Shown here: positions 56,101-63,700 of the stretch, piece by piece
Position numbering within the stretch: the first letter of the stretch is position 1
Layout: the number at the start of each line of letters is the position of its first letter
Source of the DNA: Callaeas wilsoni
Lineage: Eukaryota; Chordata; Aves; Passeriformes; Callaeidae
Reading direction: 5' to 3'
Length of the DNA: 64,000 nt
Assembly: GCA_013398955.1 (NCBI GenBank)
Contig: VWPU01009739.1
Span: forward strand, 124,001 to 188,000
The notes under the pieces: model-generated
What the model saw: only the letters and a program-made list of their open reading frames with translations
Database searches by the model: none
Told to the model about the DNA's origin: nothing
Translations under genes and position numbers: made by a program

Positions 56101-59100
56101 ATTTACTGGACTCAAGCCTCTACTGCTATAAATCATTACAGGCTCATCAGAGTTACTGCATGTGTTGCCACCAGATGAAGCTCCAAACTTCCTAAAATAT
56201 ATGGCTCTTCCTATAAATGGACAAAAAAAGTACCAGTTGAGCCAGTGTTTCAGAGCCTTTCATAAAATACTTTGTTCCCCTGCACTGCAGCCAGAGAGTC
56301 CCCAGGGTATACCCCACTGACACAGTGGCCTCTGGACACCCAGAGGAACTGTTAAGGTTTCAGGTAAAAACATAGACTTTAGAAAATCATTAAAATGTCT
56401 AACAAAACACTGAAATGTCTAAGCACTGAAGGTTTCAGTGGATCATAGAGTGTGATATTCCCCTCCTGTGAAACTTTTGGTTAATACATTCACAGTGGAC
56501 CTCAGCACCTCCAAGGCTGTCACAGGTTTTTTTTCGTTCCAGGAGTCTCTGTATCACAGAAACCAAGTTCTGTTGTCTTACATCAGCAAGAATCAAGTAG
56601 TCTCAGAACGACAGATGATCATAAAGACATTTTGTGTCTGGCACAGGCTTTTCTCAGGAGATAAGAAGCATTTTATTAGGAGCATGGAAGTATACCAAAG
56701 AAAGGTTGAATAATATGTGAATCAAAGGTAGTGGTGAAAAAGGAAAAAAAAAAAAAAGGAAAAAGAAAAAAAAATTCCAAGTAGAATCTCCCAAAGCAAA
56801 TAAGAAAATAAAAAGGGAGGAGAACATTAAGACACTAAATGAGATAATTCTTGAAAAATAAGCTATGGGCCTGATTCTCTCCCAATACTGATGGAAGGGC
56901 ATTAAAAATGTACTGAGGTCAGTGAAACTGCATTAGTGTGACAGGAGGGTCAAAAAATATTCATATTACATATCTGGTCCTTTGAACGCTTTGGCACAAT
57001 TCCCACGGGCCTCACTGGCAGCTGGATTACTCTCTAATTCCTCGCTTCTCCTCAGATGTGCAGACACCTGTGAAAGGGTCACCCGTGCAGACGCTAGGTC
57101 ACAGTGTGTACTGCAGAGCACGGCTGCACAATGAACACTGCATGGTCCTGCTGCAGCCAGCCAGAATGGGAGGGCTTCGTGCCTTGACCAATCACCAGAA
57201 TACAGTTCCACTGTTTCCCAAAGGTTTGCTGTGCATTAATGCTGCTGAAAAATAAAGACCTTTTAACTAAGCCTCGATGTCAGGTTTGTACCACACAGAG
57301 AAACTCTGCTTCTTTACTGCCACTGGTGAGGCAGACTGCAGCTCGAACTGTGCTCAACTGGAAATCAAAACCATGTACAAAGTTGTGGAAAAGTAAATCA
57401 AAACGATTGGGGGACAAAACAGCAGAACAAAACCTGATCATCTTCTTTAAATTTAATTCAACAGTTTGAAGAATAGCTGAAGCTCCACGAAAGTTTATTA
57501 CTGATTTTTTTAAGAGAGGCACCAGGTTCTAAGAAAATGATAGCCTTTCTACAATAGAAATCAAATGGAAATCCAATGGATATAAATACAGAAAGGCAGA
57601 AACCACCACAAAAGTGGGGTTTACCCAAATGACTCATTAAACAGGTAGAGAGAACAAAGGACAGGTTGAATATTTTCTGTGAAACTCTGGGTCTTCTGGG
57701 AAAAGGAGACCTCCAAGAGACTCAGAGAAATCACCTCCCCAGTGAAGCTGCAGTAACCTGCAGTGACCCCTCTCTTTTTGGAGCAACCACATGGAAATCA
57801 GAACTAATTTGCCTACCAAAAAATGGGAGCAGTGTGGGAAGCTCAAAGGTATTAAAGAGGACTGGCCAGTTCTGAGCCCTGCAGAACACCACTGGTGACC
57901 AGTCACCAGCTGGATGGAACTCTGTTCACCACCACTCCCTGGGCTCCCAATTGATTTGTATTCAGAATGAGCCAATCCAAATGATCTATATTTAACTGAT
58001 TTCTATTAACTGTGCTATGTTTCCATTCACTTACGTATTTGTTTATAGAAGAAACTTACTTGTGTCCAGATTCATGAGCAATTGTAAAAGCCAGTCCAAG
58101 GCCTGTATCTTCATTAATGGTGCAACTGCGGTATTTGCTGCACATGCCACTGATAGGTGCAAATCCTGAAGGAAGGAAGCAGTAAAACAGCTTGTTCCTC
58201 TGCAGAACTCCAAATACACATATCATCTGCACTGGTCCTAATAAGCCAGTTTATTTTGGCACATGGAGACACTTGTCTACTTCATCAGGTTTATCATGGA
58301 GGAATTACAGCAGAGTTTTATTTGACAATAAAGGAACTCCTATATAAAAAGTATAAATCAAACCTAACCTCTCCAACTACACTTTATTTGTAAAGATTAT
58401 TCTCTCCCCAACCCACCCCCCATGCCTTTACTGCTTTCAAATTAGAGAGGAATCTCATTCAAAAAAGCCAAGCACTGACAAAAAGAAAATAAAAATAGAC
58501 TTGCTCAGAAATATTCTCAAAATCAAAAATATTCCTTGAAGAGGTGAAAATCCAAAAATAATACTGTCCTGTCCTCTTCAAGAAGACTAACGGCATGTGC
58601 AAAAATGGACTCTTTTATCTGAAACCAGCTCAGCTCCTGCTGTGGACACCCCCAGGTTTCTCAGCCTGTGTTTTGGTGTCCTACCTAAAGTATCACAGGG
58701 CTCGTTCTTCCAAGAGCAGATGTCAAAGCCCGTCAGAAGGATGGCGTGGTCGTGGCGCTTCCCGTTCTTCCCAACCAGGGCGGACTGCCACTGGCAGAAG
58801 CTGTTCAGGGACTGGTCAGCGTGGTGGTTGATCAATAGCCCGCCCTGCAGGGAGCACACACACACACACAGACAAGGGGCTTCCATCAGGACGTGACAAA
58901 GGAGGTTGAAAGAGTAAGAGTTGCTTAGGGAAAAGGGAATTAATATCTCATATTTGTCCTACATGAGCTTATGTGTTCCCATGTTAACTGTCTGTGATGG
59001 CTGAGTCAGCTGATGAGTGAATCTCTTACAACTGTAAAATAAAACTGGGCCTCTCCCCAGACACACAGATGTTTCCAAAGTTGGTGGTTGGAATTACAGT

Positions 59101-60725
59101 GCACAAATATATTTGATTCCTGAGAATGCTGAACACCAAGCCATATTCAATATTGTGATTAAAATGTATTGTGAATTCTGGGGAGGAAAAGTAATCTCCA
59201 AGTAGATCAACCCATCAAAAATTTCTTTTCAGCAAAAGAGATTTTTGTCTTCTTTTGTCTCAGCACCCTTGACACAAGAATTGGCTCTACTCCCATCACC
59301 TTTTGTTACATGCTTTCTTCAGTCTGAGACTTCTGACTCCTTACCACTTCTGATCATCACACCTTGGAAAGCCAAGTTTGAAATTATTCTATTTATTTAA
59401 ATACTTACTAAGTAGATTTCTCACTCCAGCCATTTCTCCTCAAGGAAATGCTGGAAAATGTTATGTTTTATCTTACTGGAAGCATTTCAATGTTTCTAAA
59501 GAATATTTATAAGAAATGAAGAATTTAGAATCAAAACCCAAGCGGCAGTGAAAGGCAGAAAGTGTCATTTTGGAGATTTTGGCAGTTTCAATCTTCTCAT
59601 ACTCTATGTCTTAAGAAACCTCCCCGCACATAACGTGGAGCACCCAATGCTCCCAATGAAGAGCAGCAAATGAAGTAGCTCAGACAAAAATTCGGACACA
59701 ACTTACAGGCTCTTGTTCCAAAAGAAGCAGGCTCACAACAATAATGTTTATATCACTTCCAATTGTTCCATCTTTGAATAGACTAGAGACCTGCAAGGAT
59801 TATTGGAGAGGAAATATCACCTACGTGCATAATCTCTTTTTAATAGATTAAACATATGTATTGAGTTATTGCCTTGGACTTCAATTTTCAGTACTAACTA
59901 ATGGAGTTATATACCTTGTAGGATTAATCCAAGCTCAAACCAGAAGAATTATGCCTCAAACCACACTTAGTCAAAAACTTGAAAACCTTCTATTGACTTC
60001 AATGGGCTTTGATCTGTCCTTGGTCTCCTGGATCAAGTGTAATTAAGGCCAAAGTTCAAGCTCAAGTTTTGCAGTACAAAAGTTAAGAGCAAGGGCATGC
60101 AGGAAAACATATTTCTAGTCAAATTATATCAATTTTATGGAAATAGATTTGTGTTTTCTCAAATAATTTTTTGTAGGAGACGTGAGGTGAAAAAGACAAA
60201 GCTTCATGATACCAAATGAAAGTTTCAGTTTCAGAATATCTGCCTTTTTTGTACTACACAAGAACTATTTTAAAATTTAACATTTTAAATGCTTTCTAAT
60301 TTATTTTTTTTTTTACTCTACAGTACTGTTTCCAGAGCTGTGATGATCTAAAGATACGTATTTAAAGGCTTTTTGATAGAAGTACTACATTAGATGAGGC
60401 TTGAAAAAAGGCTTGCATAAGGTGCCTCTCCTGGTTTTGGTATCAGTATTTGTCTAATGAAAGACCCTACTCTGACACCACAATACCTCCCAGAGAAAAG
60501 ACTCTTCAGTGACACCACACCTTACCATGTTCATCACTGTTAAGATATATGTTGTTACATTTTCCTTGCCATGTTTCTCCAACATTTTTTTATCCGCTAC
60601 AACAAGGGTTTCAACATTTAGGCTCCCATTTTTCTGAATTTTAGCAGATGACCTTTTGAACCTCGCAGAAGTCCCATACTCATCTGAGCGAATGTAGGTC
60701 TCCTCTGTGGGTGGCTTGGGTGCAT
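17014..60725 (-). CDS. ADAMTS18: ADAMTS18, secreted metalloproteinase (3' part, 19 coding exons)
   Basis: ADAMTS proteases are secreted zinc enzymes that act on extracellular matrix; ADAMTS18 is known from eye, bone and lung work. The 19 exons join with GT-AG introns and compatible phases into 967 residues plus stop. The order is propeptide end, furin site, metalloprotease, disintegrin-like, central TSR, Cys-rich, spacer, five more TSRs, PLAC. Phrases such as [25 protein letters not shown] and [10 protein letters not shown] match ADAMTS18 as I remember it, and differ from ADAMTS16. Human ADAMTS18 has 1221 residues and 23 exons, so the first four exons (signal peptide and most of the propeptide) should lie above 64000. 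N-glycosylation sequons are visible at NVT, NST, NET, NKT and NTS. No stop or frameshift was seen, so the gene looks intact. Confidence 0.96.
17130..20713 (-). other. ADAMTS18 last intron
   Basis: 3.6-kb intron between the TSR6 and PLAC exons. Contains the (CAT)n tract; otherwise nothing recognised. Confidence 0.85.
17564..17580. repeat. (CAT)n microsatellite
   Basis: CATCATCATCATCATCA, five and a half units, in the last intron of ADAMTS18. Confidence 0.9.
20714..20861 (-). CDS. ADAMTS18: ADAMTS18 exon: TSR6
   Basis: 148 bp, residues 881-929 plus one base of an Asp codon. The acceptor is CCTCTGCTCAG and the donor GTAAAA. It encodes [20 protein letters not shown] and [16 protein letters not shown], the last TSR. 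The CTVTCGG O-fucose motif is intact. Confidence 0.96.
20862..21866 (-). other. ADAMTS18 intron (TSR5/6 to TSR6)
   Basis: 1.0-kb intron. Nothing recognised beyond splice sites. Confidence 0.85.
21867..22079 (-). CDS. ADAMTS18: ADAMTS18 exon: TSR5 and start of TSR6
   Basis: A symmetrical 213-bp exon of 71 codons (residues 810-880). The acceptor is GCCTCTGCAG and the donor GTAGGA. It encodes [40 protein letters not shown] and [14 protein letters not shown]. The intron on its 5' side is short (329 bp). Confidence 0.95.
22080..22408 (-). other. ADAMTS18 intron, 329 bp
   Basis: Short intron between the TSR4/5 and TSR5/6 exons; nothing else seen. Confidence 0.9.
22409..22600 (-). CDS. ADAMTS18: ADAMTS18 exon: TSR4 and start of TSR5
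   Basis: A symmetrical 192-bp exon of 64 codons (residues 746-809). The acceptor is CCATCACAG and the donor GTAAAG. It begins [20 protein letters not shown], continues [15 protein letters not shown] and ends ISSWSE. The C-[ST]-x-[ST]-C-G start directly after the splice site is the usual way TSRs are split in this family. Confidence 0.95.
22601..25035 (-). other. ADAMTS18 intron carrying a CR1 copy
   Basis: 2.4-kb intron. The CR1 3' end at 23541-23776 is the only feature recognised. Confidence 0.85.
23541..23776 (+). mobile_element. CR1 LINE 3' end
   Basis: It carries the CR1 3' block GAAATTCCTCCCTGTGAGG, CAGAGCAGCTGTGGCTGCCC and TTTAAGGTCCCTTCCAACC, and ends with the characteristic GATTCTATGATT. 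It is 5'-truncated and sits in the intron between the TSR3/4 and TSR4/5 exons, antisense to ADAMTS18. Rather well preserved, so probably not among the oldest copies. Confidence 0.92.
25036..25240 (-). CDS. ADAMTS18: ADAMTS18 exon: TSR3 and start of TSR4
   Basis: 205 bp, residues 677-745, ending on a codon boundary. The acceptor is CCTCCTTTAAG, so the intron ends AAG, less common than CAG or TAG. The donor is [26 protein letters not shown] opens TSR3. [15 protein letters not shown] is the ADAMTS18-type middle, and WSPGPWSQ opens TSR4. Confidence 0.93.
25241..29754 (-). other. ADAMTS18 intron carrying a CR1 copy
   Basis: 4.5-kb intron with the CR1 at 25798-26196. The 270 bases next to the TSR2 exon (about 29480-29750) are markedly GC-richer than the rest of the intron. 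Confidence 0.85.
25798..26196 (+). mobile_element. CR1 LINE 3' end, longer copy
   Basis: It starts in GGTTGTTCAGCCTGGAAAAG and runs through GAGAGCTGGAGGGGGAC, CCCTGGCACAGGGTGCCCAG and TTTAAGGTCCCTTCCAACCC to a decayed tail (TGACTTTATGATTCT). About 400 bp, 5'-truncated, antisense to ADAMTS18 in the TSR2/TSR3 intron. It overlaps no exon. Confidence 0.92.
29755..29881 (-). CDS. ADAMTS18: ADAMTS18 exon: second half of TSR2
   Basis: 127 bp, residues 635-676 plus two bases of a His codon. The donor is GTAAGT. The acceptor used here (CACTTCCAG) gives [20 protein letters not shown], which aligns with the mammalian YINVKAICL run. A second AG twelve bases further (ATTACAG) would remove four residues in frame. 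It ends [14 protein letters not shown] is a sequon. Confidence 0.9.
29882..31271 (-). other. ADAMTS18 intron (splits TSR2)
   Basis: 1.4-kb AT-rich intron, phase 1, splitting TSR2 right after CGG. Nothing else recognised. Confidence 0.85.
31272..31413 (-). CDS. ADAMTS18: ADAMTS18 exon: spacer end and first half of TSR2
   Basis: 142 bp, residues 588-634 plus one base of a Gly codon. The acceptor is CCCTCTACAG. The donor GTAGGT was chosen over the GTAACT four bases on, because only GTAGGT gives CGGG followed in frame by the next exon. It encodes [18 protein letters not shown], a divergent linker with an NKT sequon, and [17 protein letters not shown], the start of the first C-terminal TSR. Confidence 0.93.
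38305..38334. repeat. Short AT-rich simple repeat
   Basis: ACATATATATATAATATATA in the 10.4-kb intron. Confidence 0.85.
40188..40480 (+). mobile_element. Probable ERV LTR in the spacer/TSR2 intron
   Basis: Starting TGTGAGAAC, the segment holds GTAAACAATAGATAGGG, a CCAAT box near 40330, a TATA box (ATATATAAATGG) near 40381-40392 and AATAAA at about 40407-40412, then a CT-rich U5-like stretch ending near CCCACA at 40474. The order and spacing are those of an LTR promoter. It lies antisense to ADAMTS18. No target-site duplication was found, so both ends are approximate. Confidence 0.55.
41765..42009 (-). CDS. ADAMTS18: ADAMTS18 exon: spacer domain
   Basis: The longest exon here, 245 bp, residues 506-587, ending on a codon boundary. 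The acceptor is CTGTCCCCGCAG and the donor GTAAGC. It opens [20 protein letters not shown] and continues [38 protein letters not shown] and [10 protein letters not shown]. This is the cysteine-free spacer, used for substrate and matrix contacts. NET is a sequon. The 5' half is very rich in CpG, the 3' half is not. Confidence 0.96.
42010..43081 (-). other. ADAMTS18 intron with GC-rich 3' end
   Basis: 1.07-kb intron. Close to the spacer exon, the coding strand reads GCGGGGGCGGGCG (plus strand 42172-42187), an Sp1-like GC box. Confidence 0.8.
43082..43205 (-). CDS. ADAMTS18: ADAMTS18 exon: end of cysteine-rich domain
   Basis: 124 bp, residues 465-505 plus one base. The acceptor is TTGGTTGCAG and the donor GTAAGG. 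It encodes [20 protein letters not shown] and [23 protein letters not shown] is a potential N-glycosylation site inside the domain. The first residue is Gln, where the human protein has Leu. Confidence 0.95.
43348..43478 (-). CDS. ADAMTS18: ADAMTS18 exon: cysteine-rich domain
   Basis: 131 bp, residues 421-464, ending on a codon boundary. The acceptor is TTTCCCCCAG and the donor GTAAGA. It encodes [20 protein letters not shown], then [20 protein letters not shown] and CE. The Cys pattern is that of the ADAMTS cysteine-rich domain. The intron on its 3' side is only 142 bp, the shortest in the window. Confidence 0.95.
43485..43508. repeat. (CAAA)n simple repeat beside an exon
   Basis: Begins within about 10 bases of the acceptor of the cysteine-rich exon. 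On the coding strand it is (TTTG)n and forms part of the polypyrimidine tract in front of CCCCCAG. Confidence 0.9.
44630..44655. repeat. (TG)n(TA)n microsatellite
   Basis: GTATGTGTGTGTGTGTATAT followed by more TA, in the intron before the Cys-rich domain exon. Confidence 0.9.
45407..45579 (-). CDS. ADAMTS18: ADAMTS18 exon: end of central TSR and start of Cys-rich domain
   Basis: 173 bp, residues 363-420 plus one base of a Glu codon. The acceptor is TTTCTCTGTAG and the donor GTAAGT. The first base completes AAG (Lys). [20 protein letters not shown] ends the repeat; [17 protein letters not shown] and [11 protein letters not shown] begin the cysteine-rich domain. Confidence 0.95.
45580..50968 (-). 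other. ADAMTS18 intron, 5.4 kb
   Basis: Second-largest intron in the window, splitting the central TSR. AT-rich. A minus-strand open frame at 50617-50895 is not an exon (see rejected items). No repeat recognised. Confidence 0.85.
50969..51117 (-). CDS. ADAMTS18: ADAMTS18 exon: end of disintegrin-like domain and central TSR
   Basis: 149 bp, residues 314-362 plus two bases of Lys363. The acceptor is CCTTGCAG and the donor [14 protein letters not shown] closes the disintegrin-like module. The central thrombospondin repeat begins [25 protein letters not shown] is a C-mannosylation type W-x-x-W motif and CTRTCGG is an O-fucosylation consensus; both modifications help secretion of ADAMTS proteins. 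Confidence 0.96.
51118..52155 (-). other. ADAMTS18 intron, 1.0 kb
   Basis: Contains two loose copies of a GAGTAAATTAGAAGGTT phrase near 51665 and 51727, suggesting a small local duplication. Nothing else seen. Confidence 0.8.
52156..52251 (-). CDS. ADAMTS18: ADAMTS18 exon: disintegrin-like domain
   Basis: A symmetrical 96-bp exon of 32 codons (residues 282-313), phase 0 on both sides. The acceptor is CCTTTTCAG and the donor GTAAGT. It encodes [19 protein letters not shown] followed by [13 protein letters not shown]. Its five cysteines fit the ADAMTS disintegrin-like module, which supports substrate binding rather than integrin binding. Confidence 0.95.
52252..53279 (-). other. ADAMTS18 intron, 1.0 kb
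   Basis: Nothing recognised. Confidence 0.85.
53280..53433 (-). CDS. ADAMTS18: ADAMTS18 exon: end of catalytic / start of disintegrin-like domain
   Basis: 154 bp, residues 230-281, ending on a codon boundary. The acceptor is CTCATTATAG and the donor GTACCT, the weakest-looking donor of the set (no purine-rich +3 to +5). It encodes [20 protein letters not shown] and then [14 protein letters not shown], almost residue-for-residue ADAMTS18; ADAMTS16 differs in the first phrase. Confidence 0.96.
53434..54864 (-). other. ADAMTS18 intron, 1.4 kb
   Basis: Nothing recognised; a GC-richer patch lies around 53790-53930. Confidence 0.85.
54865..55002 (-). CDS. ADAMTS18: ADAMTS18 exon: third zinc ligand and Met-turn
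   Basis: 138 bp, residues 184-229 plus two bases of a serine codon. The acceptor is CTTTTCAG and the donor GTAGGT. It starts [11 protein letters not shown], which supplies the third zinc histidine and the Asp that define metzincins of the adamalysin type. NIMSPT at about 54936-54947 is the Met-turn under the active site. It ends [19 protein letters not shown]. With the preceding exon, the full HEXXHXXGXXHD signature is intact, so the enzyme is predicted to be active. Confidence 0.96.
56736..56774. repeat. A-rich low-complexity tract
   Basis: About 39 bases, nearly all A with single or double G interruptions, in the intron between the two zinc-site exons. It has no retroposon body attached that I recognise. 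Confidence 0.9.
57840..57950 (-). mobile_element. CR1 LINE reverse-transcriptase relic
   Basis: Read on the minus strand, short runs of conceptual protein (VVVN, VTSG, QGS, and in another frame PVLFNTF) match the CR1 reverse-transcriptase segment known in birds. An in-frame stop and at least one frameshift separate them, so it is a dead fragment. It lies in the intron between the two zinc-site exons, on the same strand as ADAMTS18. Confidence 0.65.
58060..58165 (-). CDS. ADAMTS18: ADAMTS18 exon: catalytic domain with zinc-binding HESGH
   Basis: 106 bp, residues 149-183 plus two bases of Asn184. The acceptor is CCTTCAG and the donor GTAAGT. It encodes [15 protein letters not shown] and ends [15 protein letters not shown] (58062-58076, residues 179-183) carries the first two zinc-ligand histidines and the catalytic glutamate. 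The serine where many ADAMTS proteins have leucine (HELGH) is normal for ADAMTS16/18. Confidence 0.96.
58166..58684 (-). other. ADAMTS18 intron, 0.5 kb
   Basis: Nothing recognised beyond the splice sites. Confidence 0.9.
58685..58844 (-). CDS. ADAMTS18: ADAMTS18 exon: metalloprotease domain core
   Basis: 160 bp, residues 96-148 plus the first base of Gly149. The acceptor is CTCCCTGCAG and the donor GTAGGA. It contains [15 protein letters not shown] followed by [20 protein letters not shown], both typical of the ADAMTS16/18 pair; [10 protein letters not shown] favours ADAMTS18. Confidence 0.96.
58845..59706 (-). other. ADAMTS18 intron, 0.86 kb
   Basis: Carries the (CA)n tract at its 3' end next to the acceptor; otherwise nothing recognised. 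Confidence 0.9.
58854..58870. repeat. (CA)n microsatellite
   Basis: About eight CA units, beginning nine bases upstream (coding sense) of the acceptor of the metalloprotease exon at 58685-58844. On the coding strand it is (TG)n just ahead of CTCCCTGCAG, so length changes could affect branch point or tract recognition. Confidence 0.9.
59707..59790 (-). CDS. ADAMTS18: ADAMTS18 exon: metalloprotease domain
   Basis: An 84-bp exon of exactly 28 codons (residues 68-95), phase 0 at both ends, so skipping it would keep the frame. The acceptor is TTGCAG and the donor GTAAGT. It encodes [19 protein letters not shown], the helix and first central strand of the reprolysin-type fold, and ends LLLLEQEP. 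Confidence 0.94.
59791..60525 (-). other. ADAMTS18 intron, 0.7 kb
   Basis: AT-rich, with a T-run near 60301-60314. Nothing else recognised. Confidence 0.9.
60526..60725 (-). CDS. ADAMTS18: ADAMTS18 exon: propeptide end, furin site, start of catalytic domain
   Basis: First coding exon in the window, probably exon 5 by human numbering. The acceptor is a pyrimidine tract ending TTTTAG, the donor is GTAAG. It enters with two bases of a split codon (Asp if the preceding base is G) and ends on a codon boundary (residues 1-67 of the partial protein). RFKR at 60652-60663 is a furin-type site (R-X-K-R) where the propeptide would be removed. The mature enzyme then starts with the family-typical [13 protein letters not shown]. 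An NVT sequon follows (KENVTTY). Confidence 0.95.
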
Positions 60726-63700
60726 CTAAAAGGAAATAAAACTGTTTTGGAAAGAGTTCAGATCACCCATGAACAGTTTCATCAGAAAATGAAGTATCAC
60801 AGGTTTAAAGCCTTAGATTATTTTTATAGCATGTGATTTAATACTTCTGGCTAAGTTCTTCCATATTTATTAAAAAAGACCTGATTCATTCCTGAGGGAA
60901 GGATGGCTACAGGGAGAGAAGGAAATGGGAGAACCACATTCGTATGCAATAAGCAGTTTAAAATACGGAATTGATCTAATAAAATGGTAGCATCTGTGCA
61001 AAAAGTACAACAGAATTTTTAACAGAGTATCTGCATTTTTCCTGTCCTTTTGATAACTTCCTGAGGTGTTTGGCATGTGCTGCTTACATAGCAGTTGGCA
61101 AAAATGTCCTTTCCACAACAGATGTCCACAGCCAGTACAGGAATCAGATACACACCACAAGTAAATTCCTGCCAGTCTGATATTGGGACTGACATTGGCT
61201 TTCCATGCCAAACTGCCACTGAGATTATTCCTGCTGGGAATGTATTTATTGAGTACAGGGAAATGTCAGGCAACACCAAGGAGGGCTTGACAACAGGCAA
61301 TGCATATCCCAATTGCAGGGTGCAGTTTCTCCCTCTGTGCTGGTGCAGCACAGGCAGTGGCACCGCTGGAGAATGGTTTCTACTCCAGTTCTTCAGGGAA
61401 CCAGAAAACGGGAAGAGAAATCCATCTCCCACATCCTACAGTGCTCCTGCTATCCACAGGTTCTTCTGCATAAACCTACACTGCCTTTGCATCAAGAATT
61501 AACTTGATTATTAAGAATTAACTTGATATCAAGTTAATTCTTGATTATTATGGGGGGGTTTTTGACACAGGATGTAACAACACCAGTGAGAGAGCCTCAG
61601 GTAATGAAAAAAATCCTGCCTGTGCCTCATCAGAAAGTTATTCCAAAGAGCTAAAACAGACCCTACTTTCTTCCATGCCAAACTGGGAAATCAAGAACAC
61701 CACAGAATGCACAACAGTGACCTGCTTTCAAGAACTCAGCACTCTGGCGTGCATTTGACATACAAAGGACAATATTATTGTGATTTTCAGATGTATCACT
61801 CATTATGCACAACTGTCCAAGCTCAAAGAACTTTTCTGGAAGCACATCAAGACACAAGGACAGACCTCATGCAAGAGGGAAGTGCTCAGTCAAAGGCACA
61901 TCAGTGTCCAGGTACTATTTTGAAGGCAATATCACTTCAGTGCACACATATATCCATTAGCAGAGAAGTTTTACTCTTGAATTTACTTCACTGCTACTCA
62001 CAAAACCTAAGCAGCAGCAGTTTCGTGCATGTTTTACTGACTACAGTCCCGTTAATTCTCATGATCTAAAAGCACTTAGTTTATGAAAAAGAGTTTGGAA
62101 GATGATTAACTGGCTTTTCTAGTGCTTACAAGCTGCCTGCACATGAAATTTTAGAAGATGGTCAGTGGGACAAGCTATTTTTATGACAACCGAAGTGGCA
62201 ATGTGCTCTTCCCTCTTACTGCTCAGCAAGTAGGCAGAGGACTGCCTTTTGCCAGCCTGAAATCTCCATCCCTTTGTTCATTCAAGCTGAAACTTTCTAT
62301 CCAGGTGACCAGATTGGATTTCACTGAAAATTTCAAACTGATATGACTCCAGATCTCAGAATAAGACCAGGAAAACAATGTAAAAACCTTTTTTAAAAGG
62401 GCCAGAAGAAAAATAGTATCAAATACTCTTAGAAAAGAGTTCCCTTTATTGGGGTAATTTCTTCTGCATCGTGCATTTTCCTCTACTCAATTAAACAATA
62501 ACACCTGATTTTACTTGCATTTCATTCAGTGAACACGAGATCAATTTGTGCTATAAATTAACCAAGGCTGGGTCTGGAAGTAAGTTGCTATTTATTAGAA
62601 CTCCTTCCTTTCTCTCAGAAGGTGACAGGTATGAGCTGCATGAAGTGAAAGACCACAGGGTGTGAAAAGAAAGTTTTGTGGGTAAGGTACTTAAATGTCA
62701 TCTTGCCGAATCAGATCCTAAGAGTGTGTCTGACATCGAGTTCCTAAACAATGATGGGTAAATCACTTTTACTAAACTCATCACAGTTGGATGCTAATTG
62801 CGTGTTCTTCATTTAACATAAACCCAGTCTGAATATGCAGCTAAGAGCTCAAAGCTGTAAGTGAAATTACTGAATAAACAGATTTACATGAAGAATTACA
62901 AAAGCACGCATTTGATAACTATTTTAAAGAAAAATTCAGTTTCTCAATTCAGTCCCCAGAAGCACTGGTTACTTGTGACCTCTCCTGTATCTGAGTCCCA
63001 TCTATAAGACAGGAATAACAATAATATCTTCTCACATCCCAGGACGTCATGCAAACAGTGCTCAAAATGCTCTCATCTGTTATAGGGATAAGCACTGCAT
63101 AAAAGATCCAGAGGACCCGAATAATTCTCATTTTGGACAAGCAGCCACAGGATAAACAGTAAATAAAGCACAAACTCACAGTGGACAATCCATACAAAGT
63201 GGGCCAGTATAGAGCAGAGGAGGTAACAGAGCACCATCAGTCCTGCTTTGCAGCAGCAAAACCAGGCAGGAGGGAAAGGGAGGATATAACGAGGCAGTTT
63301 TGGACTGCATCAGAAGGCAAATGTTTACAGGTTGAATCACAGGCTTGTGCATCTGGCATTTGAGGGTTGGCTTTTAAACCTGGGGGAAGGATTTCTGAAT
63401 TTTTAACAAGCTATTTGTTTTCAGGCCTCAGTCTCAGTCAGTCACCTTTCCCACTAACTCCTTTCTCATTCCTTCCCTTCTATTTATTTTCTCTTTCTTC
63501 CTTAGACACCTTTGGAAAAGGAAGCTGCTCATTTTCTCAGAACTTCAGTAGGAAGTTGGAAGAACCTAAGTGGACTGAGGCACTGTTTTCAATACCGTTT
63601 GCAGTCCTGGAGACCCTCATTAAGAAACTCAGCTCAGAAGCTGATCAGCTTTCAAAAAGACTCAACTGAATGCTAAAAGTACAGATATAGGGTCCAAGGG

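Larger units (their letters stand above)
55003..58059 (-). other. ADAMTS18 intron splitting the zinc-binding motif
   Basis: 3.1-kb intron between HESGH and NFGMIHD, as in other ADAMTS genes. Contains the A-rich tract and the CR1 reverse-transcriptase relic. Confidence 0.9.

Noticed and set aside
61019..61502. Overlapping open frames on both strands, considered as an upstream ADAMTS18 propeptide exon
   Set aside because: No match to the propeptide residues expected before APKPPTE, no convincing donor in the right phase.
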